NCBI GenBank assembly: GCA_003133005.1
Contig: PKZI01000223.1
Coordinates: forward strand, 1 to 8,848
Direction: 5' to 3'
From: Acidimicrobiaceae bacterium
GTDB taxonomy: Bacteria > Actinomycetota > Acidimicrobiia > Acidimicrobiales > RAAP-2
DNA: 8,848 nt
Shown here one piece after another: positions 1-6,507 of this stretch. Within the stretch, counting starts at the first letter, position 1. Every line of letters starts with the position of its first letter. The notes under the pieces were generated by a model, which was given only the letters and a program-made list of their open reading frames with translations, did not search any database and was not told the origin of the DNA. The position numbers and the translations under genes were made by a program.

Positions 1-241
1 GGGTGCGACCAATTGGTTCATCCGTATTCCCTACATAACTGAGGGCTTCATCCAGGGTCTCTTGGGGTCAGCCGTCGCCATCGTGGCGGTAACGGCGCTG
101 CACACGTGGTATCCGCTGCACAACGAGTTTCAGCTCAACACGAATGCGCTGCTTGGTACCAATGCCGTTGTACTTGTGGTGGGCGTGGTGATTGGCTCCG
201 TCGGGTCAGCGATCGCGATTCGACGTTTCCTCGACGTGTAA
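1..241 (+). CDS. ftsX: FtsX, cell-division ABC transporter permease (3' end only)
   Basis: The reading frame enters from the left edge (first whole codon at 2) and ends at TAA 239-241, giving the last 79 residues. It opens with GATNWFIRIP, matching the FtsX/MacB-like permease stretch before the third membrane helix. Two hydrophobic segments follow (visible residues about 16-35 and 51-73), separated by a short polar loop, and it ends in RRFLDV; this fits the last two helices of FtsX. By family knowledge, FtsX pairs with the ATPase FtsE at the septum and passes ATP-driven signals to cell-wall hydrolases (RipC-type in actinobacteria). ftsE should lie to the left, outside the window. In many actinobacteria smpB follows ftsX; here the next gene is the convergent dxs. 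The family call is fairly sure; a related FtsX-like permease cannot be fully excluded from 79 residues. Confidence 0.85.
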   Translation, partial: GATNWFIRIPYITEGFIQGLLGSAVAIVAVTALHTWYPLHNEFQLNTNALLGTNAVVLVVGVVIGSVGSAIAIRRFLDV

Positions 242-324
242 CTGATCGTCGTACTTCACCGTTTCGTCCAACATTTTTTTCAATGCGCGAGTGGAGTGAA
301 TCCTGTGTCCCAGTCGTTATCGAA
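242..324. other. Convergent intergenic gap between ftsX and dxs
   Basis: These 83 bases separate the stops of two convergent genes. A run of seven T lies at 274-280, but no convincing stem precedes it. The only small dyad nearby is CGACG 232-236 with CGTCG 247-251, which is too far from the T run for a classic intrinsic terminator. No ORF or RNA gene is recognisable. Confidence 0.4.
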
Positions 325-2247
325 CTAGGAAAAACGCGGTTGTGGTGACTCGGGGATGACGCGCGGGAACTCAGGTTTGTCGTGCAGCAATCGTGTGAAC
401 GCACCGGCGAGACCTTCGGGGTCGAGACCCAACTCCGCTAACAGTGCGTCGGGACGGTGCTGTTCGAGGTAGGCACGCGGGATACCGAGAATTCTCGTCG
501 AGGGGAAGGGACGGTCGAGCTCTTGTGCTCGGTTTCGGATGGCGGACACCATGAGGGTCCCCGCGCCACCGTGGCGTGTGCCGTCTTCGACGGTGAGAAT
601 TCGATCGTGAGCCAACGCGTCATCGATCATCTGGGGGTCCGGCGGCAGTACTCGCACGTCGTAGAGCGTCACTCGCTCGCGGTCGACACCCATCCGCTCG
701 AGTGCCGCAAGACTATTAGGTGTCATCTTGCCAACGGCGAGAACGCAAAGAGAGCCGTCGCCGTGCTCGACGAGGCGCGCCTTCAAACCTTCACCGATGC
801 GACCATCGAATGGCTTGGGAAGAGTCTTCGGAAAGCGGATCGCGGTCGGACTCGACATCGACAGGGCGGTCGCCATCATCTCGGGGATCTCCTCGGCGCT
901 CGACGGTGCGAAGATCGTCATGTTGGGAATCTCGAGACACAACGCCATGTCGAGAATTCCGTGGTGACTTGGTCCGTCATCTCCCGTAATCCCCGCACGA
1001 TCGAAGACGAAGAGAACCGGGAGATTCAAGAGACCCACGTCGAGGTGCGCCTGGTCGAACGCGCGCGAGAAGAACGTTGAGTAGATCGCGACAACTGGTT
1101 TCAATCCACCCATGGCCATACCAGCCGCTGCAGTGACGGCATGCTGTTCGGCGATGCCCACGTCGAAGAAGCGTGTGGGGAATCGATCTTGGAATTCGAG
1201 AAGCCCGGTGGGCCCCGCCATCGCGGCCGTGATAGCCACGATGCGGTCGTCGGCACTCGCGAGCGCGATGAGCGAACTTGAAAAGGCTTGTGTGAACGAC
1301 TGCGGAGCGACCTCTTCATCGTTGAGTCGAGGGGGAAGTTTGTAGTCGTGCATTTTAAGATCATCAGCGGTCGCCGGTTCGTAGCCGCGACCTTTTTCGG
1401 TGAGTACGTGCACGACAATGGGGCCGTCCCACTGGGCGGCACTCTTAAGAACGGTCTCGAGTTGTTCGATGTTGTGCCCGTCGACTGGACCGACGTAACG
1501 AACACCCAAGTTCTCGAAGAACGTATGTGGTGTGACCATCCCTCGAACGACTGAAGTGAAGCCGTCGATACCCATGTACGCGGCCCTACCACCCGGGAGT
1601 CGCGGGATAAGGCTACGAAAGCGTTCGCGCAGTGTGAGATAGGTCTTGTTGAGACGAAGTGTCGTGAGCGACGTCGACAGTTTCGAAATTGTCGGCGCGT
1701 AACTGCGACCGTTGTCGTTTAAGACAATGACCACACGTTGATTTGAAACACCGAGGTTGTTGAGCGCCTCGTACGCCATGCCGCCCGTCAACGAGCCGTC
1801 GCCCACAATCGCCACGACATTTCGTTGACCCCCGTGGCCCACCAGTTCTCTTTTGTGTTCGAGGGCAACCGAGAGGCCGTGCGCGTACGACAGAGCGGTC
1901 GAGGCGTGCGACGACTCAATCCAGTCGTGTTCGCTTTCGGAGCGATTGGGGTAACCCGAGAGGCCGCCGCGCTGACGCAGTGCCTTAAAACCGTAGCGGC
2001 GACCCGTGAGCAGCTTGTGAACGTATGCCTGGTGACCCGTATCCCATAAGAAAACGTCCTTTGGCGACTCGAAAACGCGATGCAACGCGATCGTGAGTTC
2101 GACCACACCGAGGTTCGATCCGAGATGCCCGCCGGTCGTCTTCACCGTCGAAATGATGAACTCACGGATTTCCGCGCTCAACTTGTTGAGTTCTTGATAC
2201 GTGAGACCCTGCAGGTCCGCGGGTGTCTCGATTGACGGCAGAATCAC
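325..2247 (-). CDS. dxs: 1-deoxy-D-xylulose-5-phosphate synthase (DXS)
   Basis: A 640-residue protein of normal family length. DXS condenses pyruvate and glyceraldehyde 3-phosphate, using thiamine diphosphate and Mg2+, to DXP, the first step of the MEP isoprenoid pathway; it is cytosolic. The order is an N-terminal TPP-binding domain, a central transketolase pyrimidine domain (about 315-480) and a C-terminal domain. Visible key residues are His41 in GGHLGSNLG, His72 in DTGHQAYVHK, the metal/TPP motif GDG 149-151 with NDN 177-179, catalytic Glu367 in VGIAEQHA, and GDDGPSHHG 422-430 (Asp424, His428). These track the Escherichia coli enzyme at a nearly constant offset. The start is GTG at 2247-2245, giving the family-typical ILPSIETPADL. 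Upstream, AGGA at 2258-2255 sits 7 bases away, and a TAGGAT at 2259-2254 could instead be a -10 box of a leaderless transcript. The stop is TAG 327-325. Long antisense ORFs inside this gene are coding shadows. Confidence 0.98.
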   Translation of the reverse strand: MILPSIETPADLQGLTYQELNKLSAEIREFIISTVKTTGGHLGSNLGVVELTIALHRVFESPKDVFLWDTGHQAYVHKLLTGRRYGFKALRQRGGLSGYPNRSESEHDWIESSHASTALSYAHGLSVALEHKRELVGHGGQRNVVAIVGDGSLTGGMAYEALNNLGVSNQRVVIVLNDNGRSYAPTISKLSTSLTTLRLNKTYLTLRERFRSLIPRLPGGRAAYMGIDGFTSVVRGMVTPHTFFENLGVRYVGPVDGHNIEQLETVLKSAAQWDGPIVVHVLTEKGRGYEPATADDLKMHDYKLPPRLNDEEVAPQSFTQAFSSSLIALASADDRIVAITAAMAGPTGLLEFQDRFPTRFFDVGIAEQHAVTAAAGMAMGGLKPVVAIYSTFFSRAFDQAHLDVGLLNLPVLFVFDRAGITGDDGPSHHGILDMALCLEIPNMTIFAPSSAEEIPEMMATALSMSSPTAIRFPKTLPKPFDGRIGEGLKARLVEHGDGSLCVLAVGKMTPNSLAALERMGVDRERVTLYDVRVLPPDPQMIDDALAHDRILTVEDGTRHGGAGTLMVSAIRNRAQELDRPFPSTRILGIPRAYLEQHRPDALLAELGLDPEGLAGAFTRLLHDKPEFPRVIPESPQPRFS

Positions 2248-2280
2248 AGCGCCATCCTACTTCTGGGTAACCTGCTTCAA
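2248..2280 (-). promoter_or_regulatory. dxs start region: candidate -10 box overlapping a Shine-Dalgarno-like AGGA
   Basis: On the minus strand TAGGAT (2259-2254) is followed by six bases and then the GTG start at 2247. This is the spacing expected if transcription begins at the start codon. TTGAAG (2280-2275) could be a -35 box, but the 15-base spacer is short. The same bases include AGGA, which at 7 bases from GTG would also serve as a ribosome-binding site on a longer transcript. The sequence alone does not decide between the two. Confidence 0.3.
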
Positions 2281-2296
2281 TCTCCATGCGCAGGCG

Positions 2297-2334
2297 CAAC
2301 CGTCGCCGAGATTTCTCAATCACGGCGACGGTTG
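2297..2334 (-). terminator. 12-bp perfect hairpin downstream of the SIMPL gene
   Basis: CAACCGTCGCCG (2297-2308) and CGGCGACGGTTG (2323-2334) are exact reverse complements around a 14-base loop. The stem is G+C-rich and lies 20 bases past the stop of the SIMPL gene and 49 bases before the dxs start, both on the minus strand. No U-run follows on either strand, so it would be a U-less terminator of the type often proposed for actinobacteria. An attenuator or an operator for dxs is the alternative. Confidence 0.5.
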
Positions 2335-2354
2335 GGACCGACGGAAGCGACTGC

Positions 2355-3167
2355 CTAGCTGACCAGTCGGTAGACGACCGAGACTTGATCGGTCACGGTC
2401 TGGGTTCCCGGCTCGACGGGCACGGGGGACGTGACCTTCACGCCAGAAGCGTTGTACTGCAGGGGCAGGGGCGACGTTGAGCCACTTGAGGACTCGTTGT
2501 CGGTGACACTCGCGATGGAGCCTACGGTCTCACCGGCGGCCTTGGCGATGTCCTTGGCCTCGGCGAGTGCATTCTTCATCGCGGCCGTGCGGGCCTTCTG
2601 GTAGAGAGAATCCTGGTTCGAGATCGAGTACGTGAGACCGCTTAACTGCACGCCATTGCCTGCGGCGTTCGTCGCCGCGTCGAGTGCGGTGCCGGCCTTG
2701 CTGATTTGGTGAAGAGTCACGTTCAGTTCATCCTCGGCGGTGTAGCCAGTGACGACACCATTGTTGTTGGTGTTTTGGTAGATGTTTAGACCAGTCGTCT
2801 GCAGGTTCTTCTTGGTGACACCACTTGCGATCAGTGCCGCTTCGAGTTTTGCCACGCGCGCGTTATTCGCGGCGAGCGCCGCTGACGCGTTCTTCGCTAC
2901 GCTGCTCACGCCGACTTGAAAGCTCACCGTGTTTGGTGTTCCCGTCGCCGTACCCGTCCCCGTGACGGAGACTGTGGAGTGCGATGTCGAGGAGGTGCTG
3001 CGTCCGAGCACGATGGCGCTCAGGATGTCGCCGACGAAGACGAGAACGCCGATGACGAGCAAAACGACCAGAAGAAACCGTCGTCCTCGGCGCCACGCCG
3101 CACGACGCGCTTCTGGGCTGTGGTCGTGGTCATGTTCGTGGTCGTGATTCTGTTCATCTTTACTCAT
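2355..3167 (-). CDS. Membrane-anchored SIMPL (DUF541) domain protein
   Basis: A 270-residue protein. The N-terminal tail is rich in alternating His and Asp/Glu (residues 7-16), followed by a basic stretch (21-30) and one strongly hydrophobic segment (about 31-54). A Ser/Thr-rich linker leads into a SIMPL domain (about 64-270). Family-like features are VSVTGTGTATGTPNTVSF near the domain start, the Ala-rich helix AKNASAALAANNARVAKLE, LQTTGLNIYQN, the conserved helix ARTAAMKNALAEAKDIAKAAGE, and a C-terminal strand TVTDQVSVVYRL. The positive-inside rule places the His-rich tail in the cytosol and the SIMPL domain outside. SIMPL proteins are widespread, with oxidative-stress links for some members (E. 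coli YggE), but no defined reaction. The ATG start at 3167-3165 has AAGGAGAA just upstream, a strong ribosome-binding site. The stop is TAG 2357-2355. It diverges from tldD, and a hairpin follows its stop. Confidence 0.88.
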   Translation of the reverse strand: MSKDEQNHDHEHDHDHSPEARRAAWRRGRRFLLVVLLVIGVLVFVGDILSAIVLGRSTSSTSHSTVSVTGTGTATGTPNTVSFQVGVSSVAKNASAALAANNARVAKLEAALIASGVTKKNLQTTGLNIYQNTNNNGVVTGYTAEDELNVTLHQISKAGTALDAATNAAGNGVQLSGLTYSISNQDSLYQKARTAAMKNALAEAKDIAKAAGETVGSIASVTDNESSSGSTSPLPLQYNASGVKVTSPVPVEPGTQTVTDQVSVVYRLVS

Positions 3168-3190
3168 TTGTTCTCCTTCACTTCGTGGTT

Positions 3191-3245
3191 CCTACGACGC
3201 CGTAGGTTGCGATGACATCGCACGTGATCGCATCAAAGCGCTCAC
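3191..3245. promoter_or_regulatory. Three consecutive dyad symmetries in the SIMPL/tldD divergent region
   Basis: Three inverted repeats lie end to end. 3191-3206 (CCTACGACGCCGTAGG) has seven of eight pairs matched. 3208-3222 (TGCGATGACATCGCA) is a perfect 7-bp dyad around a single A. 3224-3245 has GTGATCGC and GCGCTCAC arms, seven of eight matched, around six bases. The unit TGCGATG/CATCGCA partly recurs as ATCGCAT at 3228-3233. This arrangement between divergent genes suggests one or more operators. The binding protein is unknown, and chance dyads in G+C-rich DNA are possible. Confidence 0.4.
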
Positions 3246-3249
3246 GCCA

Positions 3250-3278
3250 TTGACTACAGCACACGAAGTGGTCAAACT
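3250..3278 (+). promoter_or_regulatory. Candidate promoter for tldD-tldE
   Basis: TTGACT at 3250-3255 matches five of six bases of the sigma-70 -35 consensus. After 17 bases CAAACT (3273-3278) is a poor -10 match. Transcription would then start near 3285 and leave a leader before either proposed tldD start. A separate TAGTGT at 3298-3303 could be an alternative -10 giving a nearly leaderless transcript at ATG 3313. Neither is decisive. Confidence 0.3.
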
Positions 3279-3354
3279 TAACTGCTTCTTACGCCAATAG
3301 TGTTACGACTTCATGTCAAAACTCGAAAGAAACGCGGGTTTTGGTGAAAAGAAT

Positions 3355-4779
3355 ATGGAGCCCCACGATACGCTGACTCCCATGTCTGAAACTCTCGTTA
3401 GTAAGGAAGTCCTCGAACTCACGCTCTCTGAAGCGCTCACGCGTGGTGGTGAATTCGCCGAAGTGTTCGTCGAAGATCGCGCCACCACTTCAGCGGTCTT
3501 GGACCAGCGTCGAGTCGAAGAACTGAGTTCCGGGCGTGACCGAGGTGCGGGAATACGTGTCGTGGTTGGTGACACGACTGGTTTTGCGCACACGGCAGAT
3601 CTTTCAGAAAAAGGGTTGCGCGAGGCGGCACGTTCCGCGGCGGCCGTCGCGCGCGAAGGTGGTGGGGGAGTGCGCGAAGTGTCATTGCGCTCACTTTCGA
3701 ATTACCCCACGCATGCAATGACGCTGCCGGGCGACGTGGACAAGGCGAGGAAGATCGAACTTCTGCGACACGCCGACGACGTCGCTCGCTCCGAAGGCTC
3801 CTCGATCACTCAGGTCCAAGTTGCGCTCGGTGACTCGAGTCGACGCTTCGTCGTCGCGAATTCAGACGGCGTGTTCGCCGCTGACCACCAAATACGTACG
3901 CGATTTAATATTTCCTGCGTCGCCACAGGTGACACCGGCATGCAGACGGGCTATCGACCAATTGCGGGCACCCGAGGGTTTGAACTTCTCAGCGAAGGTG
4001 CCGTCGAAGAAGCGGCCCGCGGTGCGGCGAAGCAAGCGATTACGAAACTCGCAGCGCGGCCCGCTCCATCGGGGGATCTGCCCGTGGTGCTCGCGGGAGG
4101 TTCGGGGGGAATCTTGTTCCACGAAGCGTGCGGTCACGGTCTTGAGGCCGACGCCATATTAAAGAACGCGTCGGTCTACGCGGGAAAAGTCGGCCAACAA
4201 GTCGCCAGTCCGCTCGTTACCCTGGTCGATGACGGGACCGTCACGGGTGAATGGGGCTACCTCGCCGTGGACGATGAAGGACGACCAAGCGCACGAAACG
4301 TGCTCATTGAAAATGGCATCCTGACCGACTACATGTGGGACTACTTGCGCTCTCGCAAGGAAGGACGTGCCTCTTCGGGGAACGGGCGTCGCCAGAGTTA
4401 CCAACACCTTCCAATGGTGCGCATGACCAATACGTATCTCCTCGAAGGAACCTCGGACGCCGACGAGATCATCGCTCAAACGCCACGAGGCGTGTACGTC
4501 GCCCAACTCGGAGGAGGACAAGTCAATACTGCGACCGGTGACTTCGTCTTTGGCATGACGTCAGCGTTCTTAATCGAAGACGGCAAGATCACTGCACCCC
4601 TTCGTGATTGCAATCTCATTGGCAATGGGCCCGAGGTGTTACAGCGCGTCGACGCCGTCGCCAACGATTTTTCCATGACGCCGGGTACGTGTGGCAAGGA
4701 TGGCCAACAGGTCCCAGTGGGTACCGGGCAAGCAACGATGCGCCTCACGAGTGTGACGATAGGCGGCACTGCCGCGTGA
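3355..4779 (+). CDS. tldD: TldD, catalytic subunit of the TldD/TldE metallopeptidase
   Basis: 474 residues from ATG 3355, normal for the family. TldD carries the zinc site of the TldD/TldE peptidase, a cytosolic enzyme. In E. coli it degrades unfolded peptides, trims the microcin B17 precursor and affects CcdA turnover. The HExxxH motif is present as HEACGH (His256, Glu257, His261), and the third zinc ligand is probably Cys446 in PGTCGKDGQ. NTATGDFVFG and the final GTGQATMRLTSVTIGG are also typical. Start choice: GGTGA (3343-3347) lies 7 bases before ATG 3355. The frame also opens at ATG 3313 (14 residues longer, no ribosome-binding site) and at ATG 3382 (9 residues shorter, where family similarity seems to begin: SKEVLELTLSEAL). 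The gene diverges from the SIMPL gene and overlaps tldE at its stop TGA 4777-4779, indicating an operon. The native peptide substrate cannot be told from the sequence. Confidence 0.95.
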   Translation: MEPHDTLTPMSETLVSKEVLELTLSEALTRGGEFAEVFVEDRATTSAVLDQRRVEELSSGRDRGAGIRVVVGDTTGFAHTADLSEKGLREAARSAAAVAREGGGGVREVSLRSLSNYPTHAMTLPGDVDKARKIELLRHADDVARSEGSSITQVQVALGDSSRRFVVANSDGVFAADHQIRTRFNISCVATGDTGMQTGYRPIAGTRGFELLSEGAVEEAARGAAKQAITKLAARPAPSGDLPVVLAGGSGGILFHEACGHGLEADAILKNASVYAGKVGQQVASPLVTLVDDGTVTGEWGYLAVDDEGRPSARNVLIENGILTDYMWDYLRSRKEGRASSGNGRRQSYQHLPMVRMTNTYLLEGTSDADEIIAQTPRGVYVAQLGGGQVNTATGDFVFGMTSAFLIEDGKITAPLRDCNLIGNGPEVLQRVDAVANDFSMTPGTCGKDGQQVPVGTGQATMRLTSVTIGGTAA

Positions 4780-6131
4780 GTACGTTGATCGAACGGGCCG
4801 AACGGATTCTTGAGTCGGCCCAGAGCGGCGAAGAGATCGAAGTCTTCCTGTCGAGTGGCGTGGATACTGAGATTCAGGCCTACCAGGGGGCAATCGAGAA
4901 CCTTTCTACTGCGAGTTCCTCGGGGATCGGTATCAGGGTCCTGCGCGACGGTGCCGCGGGTGCCCAAGTTGGTACGGCCTGGTCGGGTTCGCTCGATGCC
5001 GACGCGATTGACGACGTCCTTCGCGAGGCTCGCGACAATGCGCGTTTTGCGACCGAGGACGAGTATCTCGCCTTCGCGCGCCCCGACGGTGTCGAACCCG
5101 TTCGCCTTGACTTAGTGGACCGCTCCGTGCAGTCAACGCCACTTGACGAGAAGATCGCCATGGCAATCGAATTGGAGCGTCTCGTGCGCGCGGGCGACAC
5201 CAGGATTCGTCAGGTGGATTCGGCGAACTATTCGGACTACATCGCCGAAGCGGTGATTGTGTCGAGCGCGGGGATCAAGGCGGCCTACGAGCGTTCGGGT
5301 GCGTACGTGTCGGTGGAGGCCATTGCGAGCGATGGTTCAAACGACCAGACGGGTTGGGGTCTGAGCGCCGGGCGCGCGCCGGGCGATCTCAATATCACTG
5401 AAGCGGCCGATGACGCGATTTCGCGCGCCACTCGCATGCTCGGCGCGGTGAAGGCGCCGTCGCAACGCTGCACCGCGGTCTTTGATCCCCGAAGTGCCGC
5501 GACACTCCTGGCGATTGTCGGAAGCGCGTTGAGCGGCGAAGCGGTGAACTACGGTCGCTCGTTCTTCGCCAATCGAATTGGCGAAGACGTGGCGTCACCG
5601 CTTTTCACCTTGGTCGATGACCCCACCGATAAGCGACATTTTTCAGCGAGCGTCTTTGACGGCGAGGGTCTCGCGTGCCGTCGCAACGTGCTCATTGAAG
5701 GTGGGCAACTCAAGGCGTTCGTGTACGACACGGTGTCCGCCAAGCGCGCGGGCACGACGTCGACTGGTAGTGCGGTACGTGGTGGTATTGCCGGTTCGCC
5801 GTCGGCGGGATGTCGAGCCCTCCAATTGGCAACCGGTGACCTCGACCAGGCAGAAATCTTCCGGCGTGTGGGTAATGGCATCTTTGTTGAGTCGCTCACC
5901 GGTGTGCATTCGGGGGTCAATCCGATTTCTGGCGACTTCTCCGTTGGCGTGACCGGTCTGATGATTCGCGATGGCGAACTCGCCGAGCCGGTTCGTGAGA
6001 TCACGGTTGCGTCGACCCTTCAGCGCATGCTCTTGGACATCGTCCTCGTGGGCAACGACGTCAAGTGGCTGCCGAGCAGCGCGGCGGGCCAGTCGCTCGC
6101 GATCGAAGGAATCGCGGTCTCGGGTTCCTAG
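4776..6131 (+). CDS. tldE: TldE (PmbA), partner subunit of TldD
   Basis: 451 residues from GTG 4776, whose last two bases begin the TGA stop of tldD (GTGA overlap). Translation is therefore probably coupled and the two subunits made in equal amounts. The frame stays open upstream to 4608, but that part overlaps tldD and lacks family similarity, while STLIERAERIL fits a TldE N terminus. It is homologous to TldD but has no HExxxH. It keeps the family signature TGVHSGVNPISGDFSVGVTG (about residues 367-386) and the RRNVLIEGGQLKAFVYDT stretch corresponding to RNVLIENGILTDYMWD in TldD. By family knowledge TldE does not bind zinc but forms the heterodimer that encloses the active chamber and binds substrate. 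The stop is TAG 6129-6131, inside the CTAG shared with the convergent zinc-ribbon gene. No ribosome-binding site beyond a weak AGGCGG is seen, as expected for coupled translation. Confidence 0.95.
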   Translation: MSTLIERAERILESAQSGEEIEVFLSSGVDTEIQAYQGAIENLSTASSSGIGIRVLRDGAAGAQVGTAWSGSLDADAIDDVLREARDNARFATEDEYLAFARPDGVEPVRLDLVDRSVQSTPLDEKIAMAIELERLVRAGDTRIRQVDSANYSDYIAEAVIVSSAGIKAAYERSGAYVSVEAIASDGSNDQTGWGLSAGRAPGDLNITEAADDAISRATRMLGAVKAPSQRCTAVFDPRSAATLLAIVGSALSGEAVNYGRSFFANRIGEDVASPLFTLVDDPTDKRHFSASVFDGEGLACRRNVLIEGGQLKAFVYDTVSAKRAGTTSTGSAVRGGIAGSPSAGCRALQLATGDLDQAEIFRRVGNGIFVESLTGVHSGVNPISGDFSVGVTGLMIRDGELAEPVREITVASTLQRMLLDIVLVGNDVKWLPSSAAGQSLAIEGIAVSGS

Positions 6132-6424
6132 TCAGAACTTGACGTGGTGCCGCTTTTTTCTACCGCGGGAGTCGGTGCGGGCGTGGCCGCTGGTTCGGCG
6201 GGCGCGGAGGTGCTGGGCGTCGACGAGGGCGTCGTACTAGAGGACGAGCCGCGGCTGTCGGTCTTGTAAAAGCCACTGCCCTTAAAGACAATGCCCACGG
6301 CGGAAAAGACCTTGCGTAAAGTGCCACCACAGTTCGGACACACCGTAAGGGGCGGGTCGGCAAACTTCTGGACCGCTTCGAGCCTCTGGTGACAGTCCTG
6401 GCACTCGTATTCATAGGTTGGCAT
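6128..6424 (-). CDS. FmdB-type zinc-ribbon protein
   Basis: 98 residues from ATG 6424-6422, with AGGAG five bases upstream. The start is set by the invariant FmdB opening MPTYEYECQDC; the open frame further upstream to 6559 runs through the promoter region and into moaC antisense and is not coding. Cys8/Cys11 and Cys29/Cys32 form two CxxC knuckles that should hold one zinc, followed by the family hallmark GIVFKGSGFYKTD (residues 44-56). The rest (about 57-98) is a low-complexity tail of Ser, Thr, Pro and Ala, likely disordered. The family is named after the regulator FmdB of a formamidase/amidase cluster; most members have no known role, so a regulatory or scaffold function is only a guess. 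It converges on tldE, the two stops sharing CTAG 6128-6131, and diverges from moaC. Confidence 0.92.
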   Translation of the reverse strand: MPTYEYECQDCHQRLEAVQKFADPPLTVCPNCGGTLRKVFSAVGIVFKGSGFYKTDSRGSSSSTTPSSTPSTSAPAEPAATPAPTPAVEKSGTTSSSD

Positions 6425-6455
6425 TGGGGCTCCTGCGGGGCACGACGACGGTGCC

Positions 6456-6501
6456 ATTCTACCGACCAGCGGATAAGGCCCTGTCGGTAGATAAGTAGCA
6501 T
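6456..6501. promoter_or_regulatory. Divergent fmdB/moaC promoter region with a 9-bp inverted repeat
   Basis: TCTACCGAC (6458-6466) and GTCGGTAGA (6483-6491) are exact reverse complements separated by 16 bases. On the minus strand the left arm runs into TAGAAT (6461-6456), a five-of-six -10 box for the zinc-ribbon gene, giving a leader of roughly 25 bases. On the plus strand the right arm is followed by TAGCAT (6496-6501), exactly six bases before the moaC GTG. The dyad therefore overlaps both putative promoters and could be an operator acting on both genes. The right arm with TAGCAT also resembles the actinobacterial PafBC (RecA-NDp) promoter motif, but with a 6-base instead of the usual 8-base gap. 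Confidence 0.4.
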
Positions 6502-6507
6502 TGACCC

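Noticed and set aside
232..280. Possible intrinsic terminator for ftsX (small CGACG/CGTCG dyad plus seven T)
   Set aside because: The 5-bp stem ends 22 bases before the T run and no other stem adjoins it, so the pieces do not form a terminator.
457..1080. Plus-strand ORF of 207 codons, antisense to the dxs 3' part
   Set aside because: It lies wholly inside dxs, whose protein is unmistakable. The translation is Arg/Glu-rich with no recognisable motif, typical of a shadow frame in G+C-rich DNA.
4608..4775. Upstream extension of the tldE frame
   Set aside because: The stretch overlaps the conserved tldD C terminus, including its zinc-ligand Cys region, and gives no TldE-like residues; GTG 4776 is the natural start.
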